NCBI RefSeq assembly: GCF_009649955.1
Contig: NZ_CP045875.1
Location: forward strand, 2,860,001-2,924,000
From: Heliorestis convoluta
Lineage (GTDB): Bacteria; Bacillota; Desulfitobacteriia; Heliobacteriales; Heliobacteriaceae
DNA length: 64,000 nt
Direction of reading: 5' to 3'
The notes below the pieces were generated by a model. The model saw nothing but the letters and a program-made list of their open reading frames with translations. It was not told the DNA's origin and ran no database searches. Numbering within the stretch: the stretch's first letter is position 1; the number at the start of each line of letters is the position of its first letter. Position numbers and translations under genes: made by a program. Shown piece by piece: positions 26,658-34,237 of this stretch.

Positions 26658-26687
26658 TTGACACCCTATACCCCTATCAGGTATATT
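26658..26687 (+). promoter_or_regulatory. Promoter with embedded CsoR/CstR-like operator
   Basis: TTGACA and TATATT are separated by 18 bases. The inverted repeat TATACCCCTATCAGGTATA (26667-26685) fills the spacer and enters the -10 hexamer. The same 19-mer, with two differences and in identical geometry, occurs at 34157-34175 in another promoter. Operators of this AT-flanked C-run/G-run type are bound by CsoR/CstR-family repressors; the regulator gene is not in the window, so this is inferred. Confidence 0.65.
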
Positions 26688-26725
26688 TTTTAAGCATAGA
26701 AAGAACATAAAGGAGGCTCACAAGT

Positions 26726-27718
26726 ATGAGCAACCTAACGCGGCGTAACTTTTTTAAAAGAACGGCCATTTCAGGTGTCGTCGGTGCTGCCGTTTTAACA
26801 GCAGGGAAAGAAGCTCTCGCTTCGCCTTCTGAAATTGGTACTGTCGGTACCCTGATTGATTTAACTCGTTGTGATGGCTGTGTCCATGAAAACACACCAC
26901 AATGTGTATCAGCCTGTAGACAGAAGAACCAGCGTCGTTTTCCCGAACCAGAAAAGCCCATTCTTGATTATTGGCCTCACAAAACCCATGAAGATTGGTC
27001 CGACAAAAGAGAGCTCACCAATCGCCTGACTCCTTACAATTGGACTTATGTACAGAATGTAAAAGTGCAAAAAGACGGTGAAACGAAAGAAGTCTTCGTT
27101 CCTCGCCGCTGTATGCACTGTGAAAATCCACCTTGTGCTCATATCTGCCCTTTTAGTGCCAATACCAAAACAGCAGAAGGCGTCGTAGTGATCGATGATG
27201 AAATCTGTTTCGGTGGCGCCAAATGTCGCGATGTTTGCCCTTGGGAAATCCCGGCCCGCCAAGCTGGTGTGGGACTTTATATGAAGTTTGCACCGAAGTT
27301 CGGTGGCGGCGGCGTTATGTACAAGTGTGATCTTTGCATTGATCGTCTCCGTGCTGGCAAGGCACCGGCCTGTGTCGATGCCTGTCCCAATCAAGCGATT
27401 CTATATGGTCAAAAAGAAGCGCTTTACCATGAAGCCCTGACCAGAGCGAAAGCAATCAACGGTTATGTTTATGGTGATAAAGAAAATGGTGGTACTACAA
27501 CCTTCTACGTCTCTGAAGTACCCTTTGAAGATCTTCATCAGGCGATGGTAGAGCAGTCGATAGACGGCAAGCCCGGTCGTTCTGGCATGCCTGTTGGCGT
27601 TGGTAACGCTATGGACAATGCCAACAATTTGGCCAAAGCAGTTCTTTATGCGCCTTTTGCTGGTATGGTAGCAGCCGGAGTGGCAGCTTATCGAACCATG
27701 AAAGGAGATGATAAGTAG
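26726..27718 (+). CDS. Tat-exported four-cluster ferredoxin-like electron-transfer subunit
   Basis: A 330-residue iron-sulfur protein of the FdhB/HybA/PsrB class. A twin-arginine signal (SNLTRRNFFKRTAISG) indicates export or insertion at the outer membrane face. Cys motifs follow for about four [4Fe-4S] clusters: CDGCVHENTPQCVSAC, CMHCENPPCAHIC, CFGGAKCRDVC and CDLCIDR with CVDAC. A hydrophobic C-terminal stretch (VLYAPFAGMVAAGVAAY) may be a membrane anchor. The start has AAAGGAGG upstream. It overlaps the cytochrome b gene by one base. No molybdopterin or hydrogenase catalytic subunit is adjacent, so its electron donor or acceptor is unknown. Confidence 0.88.
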   Translation: MSNLTRRNFFKRTAISGVVGAAVLTAGKEALASPSEIGTVGTLIDLTRCDGCVHENTPQCVSACRQKNQRRFPEPEKPILDYWPHKTHEDWSDKRELTNRLTPYNWTYVQNVKVQKDGETKEVFVPRRCMHCENPPCAHICPFSANTKTAEGVVVIDDEICFGGAKCRDVCPWEIPARQAGVGLYMKFAPKFGGGGVMYKCDLCIDRLRAGKAPACVDACPNQAILYGQKEALYHEALTRAKAINGYVYGDKENGGTTTFYVSEVPFEDLHQAMVEQSIDGKPGRSGMPVGVGNAMDNANNLAKAVLYAPFAGMVAAGVAAYRTMKGDDK

Positions 27719-28482
27719 TGGCTCCTAGATTTAAAGAGAGTGAAAAGATTCTGGAAAACGGTAAAGTACTACGGCATGGCAAAACAACGCGATTGCTGCA
27801 CTGGCTCATTGCCTTATCAATTTTTTCTCTTTTCTTTTCGGGATTTGGGCAGATGCCCATGTATAAGCGTTACATGCTCGTCGATGTACCCGGCATGGCT
27901 TGGACAGGCGATTACGCCCTGACGCTGGTGCTTCATTATGTCGGTGCCATTGCCTTAATTGTCCTTGTGGCTTTTCATCTTTTTTATCATGCTTTTCGCC
28001 GAGAATTTGATATTGTACCCCGCAAAGGCGACGTGGGTGAATCAGTGCAAATTATGAAAGCCATGGTAACAGGCAAAGACGAACCACCTTCTCATAAATA
28101 TCTAGCCGAACAGCGTCTCGCTTATGCTTTTATTGGTGTGAGCATTCTAGGTGTCATCATTACAGGCATGGTGAAAGTCTACAAGAATCTTCCCGGTGTT
28201 GATCTAGCCGAAAATACAATCTTCTGGATGACACAACTACACAACATCACAGCCATGATGATCTTACTCGGCATCGTCTTACACCTTGCCGCTTTCCTAG
28301 TACCAGCAAACCGCAAGCTTATTCCTTCTATGTTCAGCGGTGAAGTCGATGCTTCTTACGTAGAACATCGCCACAGCAAATGGTGGGCACAATTGCTTGC
28401 TAAAAGCACCGGTTCATCAACAGGCACAACAAGAGCATCTACCTCTTCTTCTGATAAGAGTTCAAAAAACATCTCTTCTTAA
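27718..28482 (+). CDS. Formate dehydrogenase gamma-like cytochrome b
   Basis: An integral membrane di-haem cytochrome b561/FdnI-type protein of 254 residues. Four membrane helices are apparent, with haem-ligand-like His residues in RLLHWLIAL (about residue 24), VLHYVGAIALIVLVAFHLFYHAF and LHNITAMMILLGIVLHL. The Ser/Thr-rich tail of about 25 residues is unusual. Its GTG start shares one base with the stop of the FeS subunit, so the two form a translationally coupled quinone-linked module. Promoter and operator are described at 26658-26687, and a strong terminator follows. Confidence 0.87.
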   Translation: MAPRFKESEKILENGKVLRHGKTTRLLHWLIALSIFSLFFSGFGQMPMYKRYMLVDVPGMAWTGDYALTLVLHYVGAIALIVLVAFHLFYHAFRREFDIVPRKGDVGESVQIMKAMVTGKDEPPSHKYLAEQRLAYAFIGVSILGVIITGMVKVYKNLPGVDLAENTIFWMTQLHNITAMMILLGIVLHLAAFLVPANRKLIPSMFSGEVDASYVEHRHSKWWAQLLAKSTGSSTGTTRASTSSSDKSSKNISS

Positions 28483-28540
28483 AAACTAACTCCTCTTTCA
28501 AAGCAATTATGGCCGGACGGTCACAACCAAAGATGAACTT

Positions 28541-28590
28541 AAGAAAAAGGGCCGATTGATCAAGACTGATCAATCGGCCCTTTTTCTTCT
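28541..28590. terminator. Strong bidirectional terminator
   Basis: A 22-bp perfect stem beginning AAGAAAAAGGGCCGATTGAT with a four-base loop lies between the convergent cytochrome b and MBL-hydrolase genes. Confidence 0.9.
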
Positions 28591-28591
28591 A

Positions 28592-29296
28592 TCACTTGAT
28601 TACAAAACTATCGCCTGGCTCCATCAACTGACACTGGGCATCACTACCCTCATGAACCATTTTCTTAAAAGCTTCGCCGTCTTGTTGCAGCAAAGGAAAG
28701 GTATTGTAATGCATAGGAACAACATAGCGAGGATGAAGCCACTTGGTCGCAAAGATTGCATCTTCCGGCCCCATTACATAATTGTCCCCAATTGGCAGAA
28801 GCGCTACATCAAGACGTTGACTTTTGAGGTGACAAAGGTTGATCAATTCCATATCTCGAAAAAGCCCTGTGTCACCAGCATGATAAATACTTTTACCGCT
28901 CATTTGAATTAAAAAGCCACAAGGATTGCCACCGTAAATCATTCGGTCACCTTCTATAATGGCCGATCCATGGTGAGCCGTTGTAAGTCGCACTCTCCCA
29001 AAGTCAAAGTCATGCTTGCCCCCAATGTGCATACCATGAACTTTAGCGCCTTTGGTACTGCAATAGTGAGCAATCTCATGGTTCGTAATAATGGTAGCAT
29101 CACAACGTTTGGCAATATCAATGGCATCTCCGAGATGGTCTCCATGGCCATGGGTAACCAATATATATTGTGCCTGTATTTGATCAGCTTTCGTAGGACT
29201 AGCAGGGTTGCCTGTAAACCAAGGGTCGACAAGCACTTTGTATTTGCCATCGTCTAAAAGAAAGTTGGCGTGACCGTAAAAGGTAAGCATGAGCAT
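28592..29296 (-). CDS. UPF0173 metal-dependent hydrolase (metallo-beta-lactamase fold)
   Basis: A cytoplasmic MBL-fold protein of about 234 residues in the UPF0173/UlaG-like family. The metal-binding motif THGHGDHLGD (about residue 50), TAHHGSAI (about 108) and YHAGDTGLF (about 135) are visible, along with the family start LTFYGHANFLL. The ATG at 29296 is chosen, 11 bases after AAGGAGG; the TTG at 29305 is too close to that site. Substrate is unknown. It stands alone between the cytochrome b operon and the aldehyde oxidoreductase genes. Confidence 0.87.
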   Translation of the reverse strand: MLMLTFYGHANFLLDDGKYKVLVDPWFTGNPASPTKADQIQAQYILVTHGHGDHLGDAIDIAKRCDATIITNHEIAHYCSTKGAKVHGMHIGGKHDFDFGRVRLTTAHHGSAIIEGDRMIYGGNPCGFLIQMSGKSIYHAGDTGLFRDMELINLCHLKSQRLDVALLPIGDNYVMGPEDAIFATKWLHPRYVVPMHYNTFPLLQQDGEAFKKMVHEGSDAQCQLMEPGDSFVIK

Positions 29297-29345
29297 AAAT
29301 AACAAGGCCTCCTTAACACTAACTCCATCTCGTTACATTAGATCC

Positions 29346-31151
29346 CTATACATCAATTCTAGGCGAACCACCCGATGGTAGATCTTCTCGATCGGGTACA
29401 GGTCGATGGCCGCCCCGGTTTTCTTGGTCAATTTTCTGCCATAAAGCGACTAGCTTCTCAAATTGCTTGCGTTCAAGCTTGCCTTTATAGCTTGGTGTTT
29501 CAAAAAGACGATCCGGTAAATCTTTCGGATCCACTTTATAACCTAATTTTTCTTTGATTCGCCACTTGATCTGATGGATCTCTTCGCCAAGCCAGTCCAG
29601 CTCTTCGTCACTTCGTCCCATGCCGACGGCATCAAGGCATTCACGAACAGAATTGCGATCATAAGCTTTGCGAGAGAAAAGACAAATGGTGAGACAGTTT
29701 AAGACATTGCGCTCTTTTTCTTCGGCTAGCAGGGCCTTGACAAGCTCTTCATCATCTAGAGGTGGTCGTTGTTGATCAAGGGCGTAGCCTGCGTTATCAA
29801 GGTGAGAGTGTCGGGCCCCTACAAGCTGCCCAAGCAAGTTGCCATAGCCTGTATGGTATCCTGCCATCTCCAATCCCCCAATGGCGCAGGCATACTCTTC
29901 CCCGCCATATTTTGCCGTAACATGAGGTAGCCCTTTCCCCAGAGCAACATAGAAATCATTGGTTCCATTGCAAAGATGACCCAATGCTTCGTTAAACCCT
30001 TTGAAATCACCAAAGCGAACGGGCGTTACCGTTTCTTTCTCTGTGATCAAGCCTCTTTCAAAAGCTTCTGCCGTCCAAGCCAAGACGACACCCGAAGTAA
30101 TTGCGTCCAAGCCATCTAATTCTACTCTTTCAATCAAGCCTAGAATATCTTCACGATTGCCTAAGCCTAACATAGAGCCGAAAGAATAGACCAGTTCATG
30201 ATCGTACGATAGATGGACTGACTCATATTCATAAGGTTCAGCAAATTGACGACGATGCAGGGCAATGTGAATACAGCCAATGGGGCAACCGGAGCAGGCA
30301 ATTTTTCGAATTAAGTTATGCTCGGCAAAAGCTTCCCCAGAGATACTTTCTGCTTCTTCAAAGCTTCCAGATTGACAGTTGTTTGTCGGCAAGCCACCTA
30401 TTTCACTTAGCGGAATGACATTGCCGGCTGTGCCTAAGCCATGATATTTGAGCATGACATCGGTGTCATTAATTTTATGATACATATTGCGATACACTTT
30501 GGCATAAGCGCTTTTGTTTTCGATAGGGTACGATTCGGTGCCATGGACGACAATGGCTTTAATATATTTTGAACCTAAAACAGCACCGAGGCCAAGTCGC
30601 CCCCAATGTCGGAAGGTATCAACAACGACGTTGGCAAAAGGAATTTGTCTTTCTCCAGCAATCCCTATACGAACAATGGAACGCTTTCCCGTCCCTTCTT
30701 CCAGATCGCGCAAGATGCGGGCCGATTCTTCGGAGGACAATCCCCAGATACCTATGCCGTTTTTGAAGTCAACGCCCTGGGCTTTAATAGAAAGATAGAT
30801 CGGTCCATCGGCTTTACCGGTAATTACAATGGCATCCCAGCCTGAGAAGCGCATGGCCATGCCAAAGCGAAGGCCAGCATAAGATTCTCCCAGTTCCCCT
30901 GTCTGAGGAGAGACAAAAAGAGCAGGCACTTTCGTTATGACAGGATAGAGAAAGTTAAGAGCCCCATTGGCAAAGACAACAGGTTGTTCGGGATGGAGTG
31001 GAGGAAGGCCGGGCTTGCATTGTTCTTCAAAAAGCTTGATACCGACACCGAGACCACCGAGATAGGGATAGAGATCTTTTCGGTTCTCAAATCGAACAGT
31101 CTGATCTGAAACATTAATATAGAGAACACGAATGTAATCTTTGTTTAACAC
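29346..31151 (-). CDS. Aldehyde:ferredoxin oxidoreductase family protein
   Basis: A tungsten/molybdopterin enzyme that interconverts aldehydes and carboxylic acids with ferredoxin. The N-terminal domain shows YLGGLGVGIKLFEEQ; the [4Fe-4S] ligands are CSGCPIGC (about residue 285) and a distal Cys in LNCLTIC (about 490); pterin-binding stretches such as WGRLGLGAVLGSK (about 185) and GLEMAGYHTGYGN are present. The 601-residue length is typical. It starts at GTG 31151 with GAGGAG upstream. The ferredoxin-like gene just upstream is its probable electron partner. The exact aldehyde substrate cannot be read from the sequence. Confidence 0.9.
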   Translation of the reverse strand: MLNKDYIRVLYINVSDQTVRFENRKDLYPYLGGLGVGIKLFEEQCKPGLPPLHPEQPVVFANGALNFLYPVITKVPALFVSPQTGELGESYAGLRFGMAMRFSGWDAIVITGKADGPIYLSIKAQGVDFKNGIGIWGLSSEESARILRDLEEGTGKRSIVRIGIAGERQIPFANVVVDTFRHWGRLGLGAVLGSKYIKAIVVHGTESYPIENKSAYAKVYRNMYHKINDTDVMLKYHGLGTAGNVIPLSEIGGLPTNNCQSGSFEEAESISGEAFAEHNLIRKIACSGCPIGCIHIALHRRQFAEPYEYESVHLSYDHELVYSFGSMLGLGNREDILGLIERVELDGLDAITSGVVLAWTAEAFERGLITEKETVTPVRFGDFKGFNEALGHLCNGTNDFYVALGKGLPHVTAKYGGEEYACAIGGLEMAGYHTGYGNLLGQLVGARHSHLDNAGYALDQQRPPLDDEELVKALLAEEKERNVLNCLTICLFSRKAYDRNSVRECLDAVGMGRSDEELDWLGEEIHQIKWRIKEKLGYKVDPKDLPDRLFETPSYKGKLERKQFEKLVALWQKIDQENRGGHRPVPDREDLPSGGSPRIDV

Positions 31152-31174
31152 TTATTATTCACTCCTCTTCGGTC

Positions 31175-31777
31175 TCAGTTCCCATCATGAACTAGATCAT
31201 TTGGATTTTTCCTCTTTGACGAGGGACCTTCTAGCTCCTTAATAGGAAAAGCACCGCCAGGGGCATTTTCTTCTGCGTGAGGACTTACTTCCATTGTCAA
31301 GCATTCATGAGGACAAAAGCTAGCACAGTTACCACATTGAATACAGATAATAGCTTTTTTCTCATCTTCATCATAGTCAATGACTTGAACGACACAAGCG
31401 TCGGCACATTTTCTACAGCCAATACAACGATCTCGATGATAGCGTATCCCGCCGCCGGCTCTTGGAACAAGGGCCTGCACACAGCAAGCTCGCGCGCAAG
31501 GCGGATCGATACAAGCTCGACATATGTTGGCTACAAATTTGCTCGTATAGCCGCCTCTTGTTAGGATTTTAATGGCGCTTTTGTGCATCGAGTAGCTGCG
31601 ATAAACCATGCGAGCACAAGCTTGCATGCACGAGTAGCAGGCGATACACCGATTCATGCCTGGTGCCATTAAGACGCGAGGGCGACGCTTCTGGTCCCCT
31701 TCTTTCTTCTGAGCAACCACAGGACCGGCTTCACCTGTTACAACCTTTTCTTTGTCATTCTTTTCATCCACTGCCAT
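31175..31777 (-). CDS. Four-cluster ferredoxin, partner of aldehyde oxidoreductase
   Basis: An AorB/HycB-like soluble ferredoxin of about 200 residues. [4Fe-4S] motifs are visible: CIACYSCMQAC, CRACIDPPCARAC, CIGCRKCADAC and CIQCGNCASFC. No signal peptide or membrane segment is seen, so it should act in the cytoplasm. The frame is open to 31903 but lacks a good start there; ATG 31777 or GTG 31771 follow a GAGGTG block and are more plausible. It lies 23 bp before the aldehyde oxidoreductase gene, in one operon, and downstream of a cluster of DnaA-box-like sequences. Confidence 0.85.
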   Translation of the reverse strand: MAVDEKNDKEKVVTGEAGPVVAQKKEGDQKRRPRVLMAPGMNRCIACYSCMQACARMVYRSYSMHKSAIKILTRGGYTSKFVANICRACIDPPCARACCVQALVPRAGGGIRYHRDRCIGCRKCADACVVQVIDYDEDEKKAIICIQCGNCASFCPHECLTMEVSPHAEENAPGGAFPIKELEGPSSKRKNPNDLVHDGN

Positions 31778-31872
31778 CACCTCAAAACCATTATGAACCA
31801 TTTTAGTGTTACTATGCAAGGTATTTCCTATAGCAAGAACGTAACATCGTCGAATGTATGTATGGCTTATCT

Positions 31873-31957
31873 TTATCCCCAATCTTGTCCTTATATTTTC
31901 CACAGCATAAAAGCCGATTATATATAGTTATTAACAGACTTATACACATTATCCACA
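31873..31957 (+). other. Cluster of four DnaA-box-like 9-mers
   Basis: Within 85 bp and in one orientation lie TTATCCCCA (31873), TTTTCCACA (31896), TTATACACA (31940) and TTATCCACA (31949). The last matches the DnaA-box consensus exactly and the third directly abuts it. The site is upstream of the aldehyde oxidoreductase operon, not near dnaA. A DnaA-titration or regulatory site is possible; chance enrichment in AT-rich DNA is the alternative. Confidence 0.45.
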
Positions 31958-32021
31958 GGTTTTTCATGCACACCCTAGCAGGCGAAGGTATGTTTGGTGT
32001 TAAGAACCTTCCTTTGCTATA

Positions 32022-32056
32022 GAAAAAAGGCCTGAGGTTCTAGCACCTCGGCCTTC
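32022..32056 (-). terminator. Intrinsic terminator of the class II aldolase gene
   Basis: The stem AAGGCCGAGGT with ACCTCAGGCCTT (one bulge) is followed on the minus strand by TTTTTTC. Confidence 0.75.
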
Positions 32057-32076
32057 TCTATTCTTCTCTATCGATA

Positions 32077-32736
32077 TTAGGCTTGCCCATATTTTCCTTG
32101 TAACCACTTGATTTCTTCTTCTACTTCTTTTTCTGTTAGGGCTACGGGACCACCGGCCAAAAAAGATAGGAGATAGATCTGGGCACATTCTTCCAATAGC
32201 TCGGCCATGAGAAAGGCTTGGCTAAGGTCTTTACCAACAGCCACAGCCCCGTGATTGGCCATGAGGGCTACGGGTCTTTCTCCCAGGGCTTTCACTACAT
32301 TGTCAGCCAAAGATAAGGAACCGATGGGGGCGTGCGGTGCTGTTATAACGCCTCCACCGAAATAGGCTACCATGTTGTCTAGAACAGGTGGTATGTCATT
32401 CCGTGTTGCTGCGACAGCACTGGCATGTTTGGAGTGACAATGCACAATGGCCTGAACATCGGGCCTTGCTTGTAAAATGGCTCGATGCAATCCTTTTTCA
32501 ATGGATGGTTTCCTGTGCCCCTCTACAACGTCTCCTGTCTCAATATCCATAATGACCAAATCTTCTAGTTGAAGCTTGTCATAGGCCATACCACTCGGCG
32601 TAATCAACATTTTTTTCCCTTCCGGTAAACGATGACTGATGTTTCCGCCTGATCCACTTACAAGTCCCTGGGCAATGAGCTTTTTGCCGTAATCTATAAT
32701 TTTTTCTCCAAGGGCTCCGATTTCTTTATTGACCAT
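32077..32736 (-). CDS. Class II aldolase/adducin family protein (fuculose-phosphate aldolase-like)
   Basis: A zinc-dependent aldolase-fold protein of 219 residues. The phosphate-binding SGSGGNISHRL (about residues 28-38), zinc-binding HCHSKHASAVA (about 94-104) and MANHGAVAVG (about 156) motifs match L-fuculose-1-phosphate aldolase-like enzymes, including those in methylthioribose or 5'-deoxyribose salvage. The catalytic Glu candidate lies near KPSIEKGLHRAI. No sugar kinase or isomerase is adjacent, so the substrate is open. It lies 24 bp after tsaD on the same strand. Confidence 0.83.
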   Translation of the reverse strand: MVNKEIGALGEKIIDYGKKLIAQGLVSGSGGNISHRLPEGKKMLITPSGMAYDKLQLEDLVIMDIETGDVVEGHRKPSIEKGLHRAILQARPDVQAIVHCHSKHASAVAATRNDIPPVLDNMVAYFGGGVITAPHAPIGSLSLADNVVKALGERPVALMANHGAVAVGKDLSQAFLMAELLEECAQIYLLSFLAGGPVALTEKEVEEEIKWLQGKYGQA

Positions 32737-32760
32737 CTGTTGCTTACTGCCTCTTTTCCA

Positions 32761-33810
32761 TTACGATTCTGTTCTGATTAAAGGTAAGTTGGCCTGGCCA
32801 TTTAAGTCACTGCCTGCTCGTTCTCCTCTTTGCAGGCGATAATAGCCAGCACAAGCGATCATAGCAGCATTGTCTGTGCATAACTCTAGTGGTGGAACGA
32901 AGAGCTTCTTATCTTTCTTTTGTAGAGCTTTTTCTAAGCGCTGGCGTAGGTAGCCATTGGCAGCAACGCCACCGGCTAAGAGAACCGTTGATATCTGCAG
33001 ACTTTCTGCGGCACTGCAAGTTTTCTCTACCAGTACATCGACAACAGCTTCTTGGAAAGAAGCCGCTAGAGCCGCTTTGTCTACTTCTTCCCCTTTTAGC
33101 TTGGCTCGATTGAGCAAGTTAAGAACGGATGATTTTAAGCCACTGAAGCTAAAATCATAGCTATCTTTGAGCCAAGCTCGCGGCAGCTCATAAGCAGTAG
33201 GGTCGCCTTGGCGAGCTAACTTTTCAATGAGTGGCCCACCAGGATACCCTAAGCCGAGTGCTCTGGCAATCTTGTCATAGGCCTCTCCGGCTGCATCATC
33301 ACGGGTTGACCCAAGAATTTTCATCGTTCCGTGATCTTGTAGATAGATCAAGTGGCTATGACCGCCTGAGACAACGAGACAGAGAAGCGGAAAGGAAAGC
33401 TGAGGATATTGTAGAAAATTGGCATAGATATGCCCTTCAATATGATGAACCCCTACAAGGGGCAATTCTCTAGCCATTGCAACGCCTTTGGCATAAGCAA
33501 CACCGACAAGAAGAGCACCGACAAGACCAGGCCCTTGGGTAACCGCGAGGGCTGTCACATCAGACCAACGACATTGTCCTTCTTCTAGCGCCCGATCAAC
33601 GACAGCCGTAATACTTTCCATATGCTTTCTCGAAGCAATCTCCGGTACAACACCACCAAAAACCTGATGCGTCGCCACCTGAGATGCAATAATGTTCGAA
33701 CGAATCTTATGTCCTTCTTCAACAATCGCAGCTGAGGTCTCGTCACAACTCGTCTCTATAGCTAATATCACTTTCCCTTCTGGGAAAGCTGGGGAAGCAT
33801 GGCCTGTCAA
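32761..33810 (-). CDS. tsaD: tRNA threonylcarbamoyladenosine transferase TsaD
   Basis: Transfers threonylcarbamoyl to A37 of ANN-decoding tRNAs, working with TsaB and TsaE (both encoded near 36-37 kb). The ASKHA-fold core shows AIETSCDETSAAIV at the N-terminus, the iron/metal-binding motif HHIEGHIYAN (about residue 120), VVSGGHSHLIYL and LLAGGVAANGYLR (about 275). The 349-residue length is standard. It starts at TTG 33810, with GAGGTGG eight bases upstream. It is separated from tsaE-tsaB-rimI by three other genes on the same strand. Confidence 0.95.
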   Translation of the reverse strand: MTGHASPAFPEGKVILAIETSCDETSAAIVEEGHKIRSNIIASQVATHQVFGGVVPEIASRKHMESITAVVDRALEEGQCRWSDVTALAVTQGPGLVGALLVGVAYAKGVAMARELPLVGVHHIEGHIYANFLQYPQLSFPLLCLVVSGGHSHLIYLQDHGTMKILGSTRDDAAGEAYDKIARALGLGYPGGPLIEKLARQGDPTAYELPRAWLKDSYDFSFSGLKSSVLNLLNRAKLKGEEVDKAALAASFQEAVVDVLVEKTCSAAESLQISTVLLAGGVAANGYLRQRLEKALQKKDKKLFVPPLELCTDNAAMIACAGYYRLQRGERAGSDLNGQANLPLIRTES

Positions 33811-33823
33811 CGTCTAATCCACC

Positions 33824-34120
33824 TCATAATCGTACATTTTCAACTTCAAGCCCATGAGGAAACCAACCCTCGCTGCTTGTGATTCGAGCGGGTCTTTCTT
33901 CTGCAATCAAGAATAGCTTGTGGGGATAGTAAAGGGTAACTTCATCGACCTTTACTACATTGTAGGGTGCTTCATCCTCAGGCTTGCCTTCCACGACCAC
34001 AGGGAGATATTGATCGATACAGCAACAACCTCCGCCAACGACACAGCGCAAATCAATCGTTACGATATTACCGAGTGCAGCAATTTTCACTTTTCCTTCT
34101 TCTGTGATCTCCCATCGCAT
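33824..34120 (-). CDS. Small Cys-cluster protein (CC/Se-motif-like)
   Basis: A 98-residue protein with the motif CVVGGGCCCIDQYLP (about residues 26-40), then a C-terminal beta-rich part (VVKVDEVTLYYPHKLF). This layout resembles the small HesB-fold 'CC/Se motif' (seleno)protein family, seen mostly in anaerobes; the assignment is tentative and no biochemical role is established. Cys-Cys pairs suggest redox, persulfide or metal binding. The ATG at 34120 has a GGGGG block upstream. Its promoter contains the same CsoR/CstR-like operator as the FeS/cytochrome b operon, which supports a sulfur- or metal-stress role (inference). Confidence 0.7.
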   Translation of the reverse strand: MRWEITEEGKVKIAALGNIVTIDLRCVVGGGCCCIDQYLPVVVEGKPEDEAPYNVVKVDEVTLYYPHKLFLIAEERPARITSSEGWFPHGLEVENVRL

Positions 34121-34154
34121 CGTAGATGCCCCCTTATTCGAAACTTCTCTTCCT

Positions 34155-34184
34155 ATTATACCCCCATTAGGTATATGTTTGCAA
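34155..34184 (-). promoter_or_regulatory. Promoter with embedded CsoR/CstR-like operator
   Basis: On the minus strand, TTGCAA and TATAAT are separated by 18 bases. The inverted repeat TATACCCCCATTAGGTATA (plus strand, 34157-34175) occupies the spacer and runs into the -10. In both this promoter and that at 26658-26687, exactly three bases separate the -35 from the repeat. Confidence 0.65.
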
Positions 34185-34237
34185 AACTTTCCTTATAGAA
34201 CACTTTCACCGCGTCACAAGGCTTCATCAACTATGCC

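Noticed and set aside
25508-26725. Rex operator (TTGTGA-N6-TCACAA) near rex and the fdh operon
   Set aside because: No acceptable match was found on either strand between the genes, so no Rex site is claimed.
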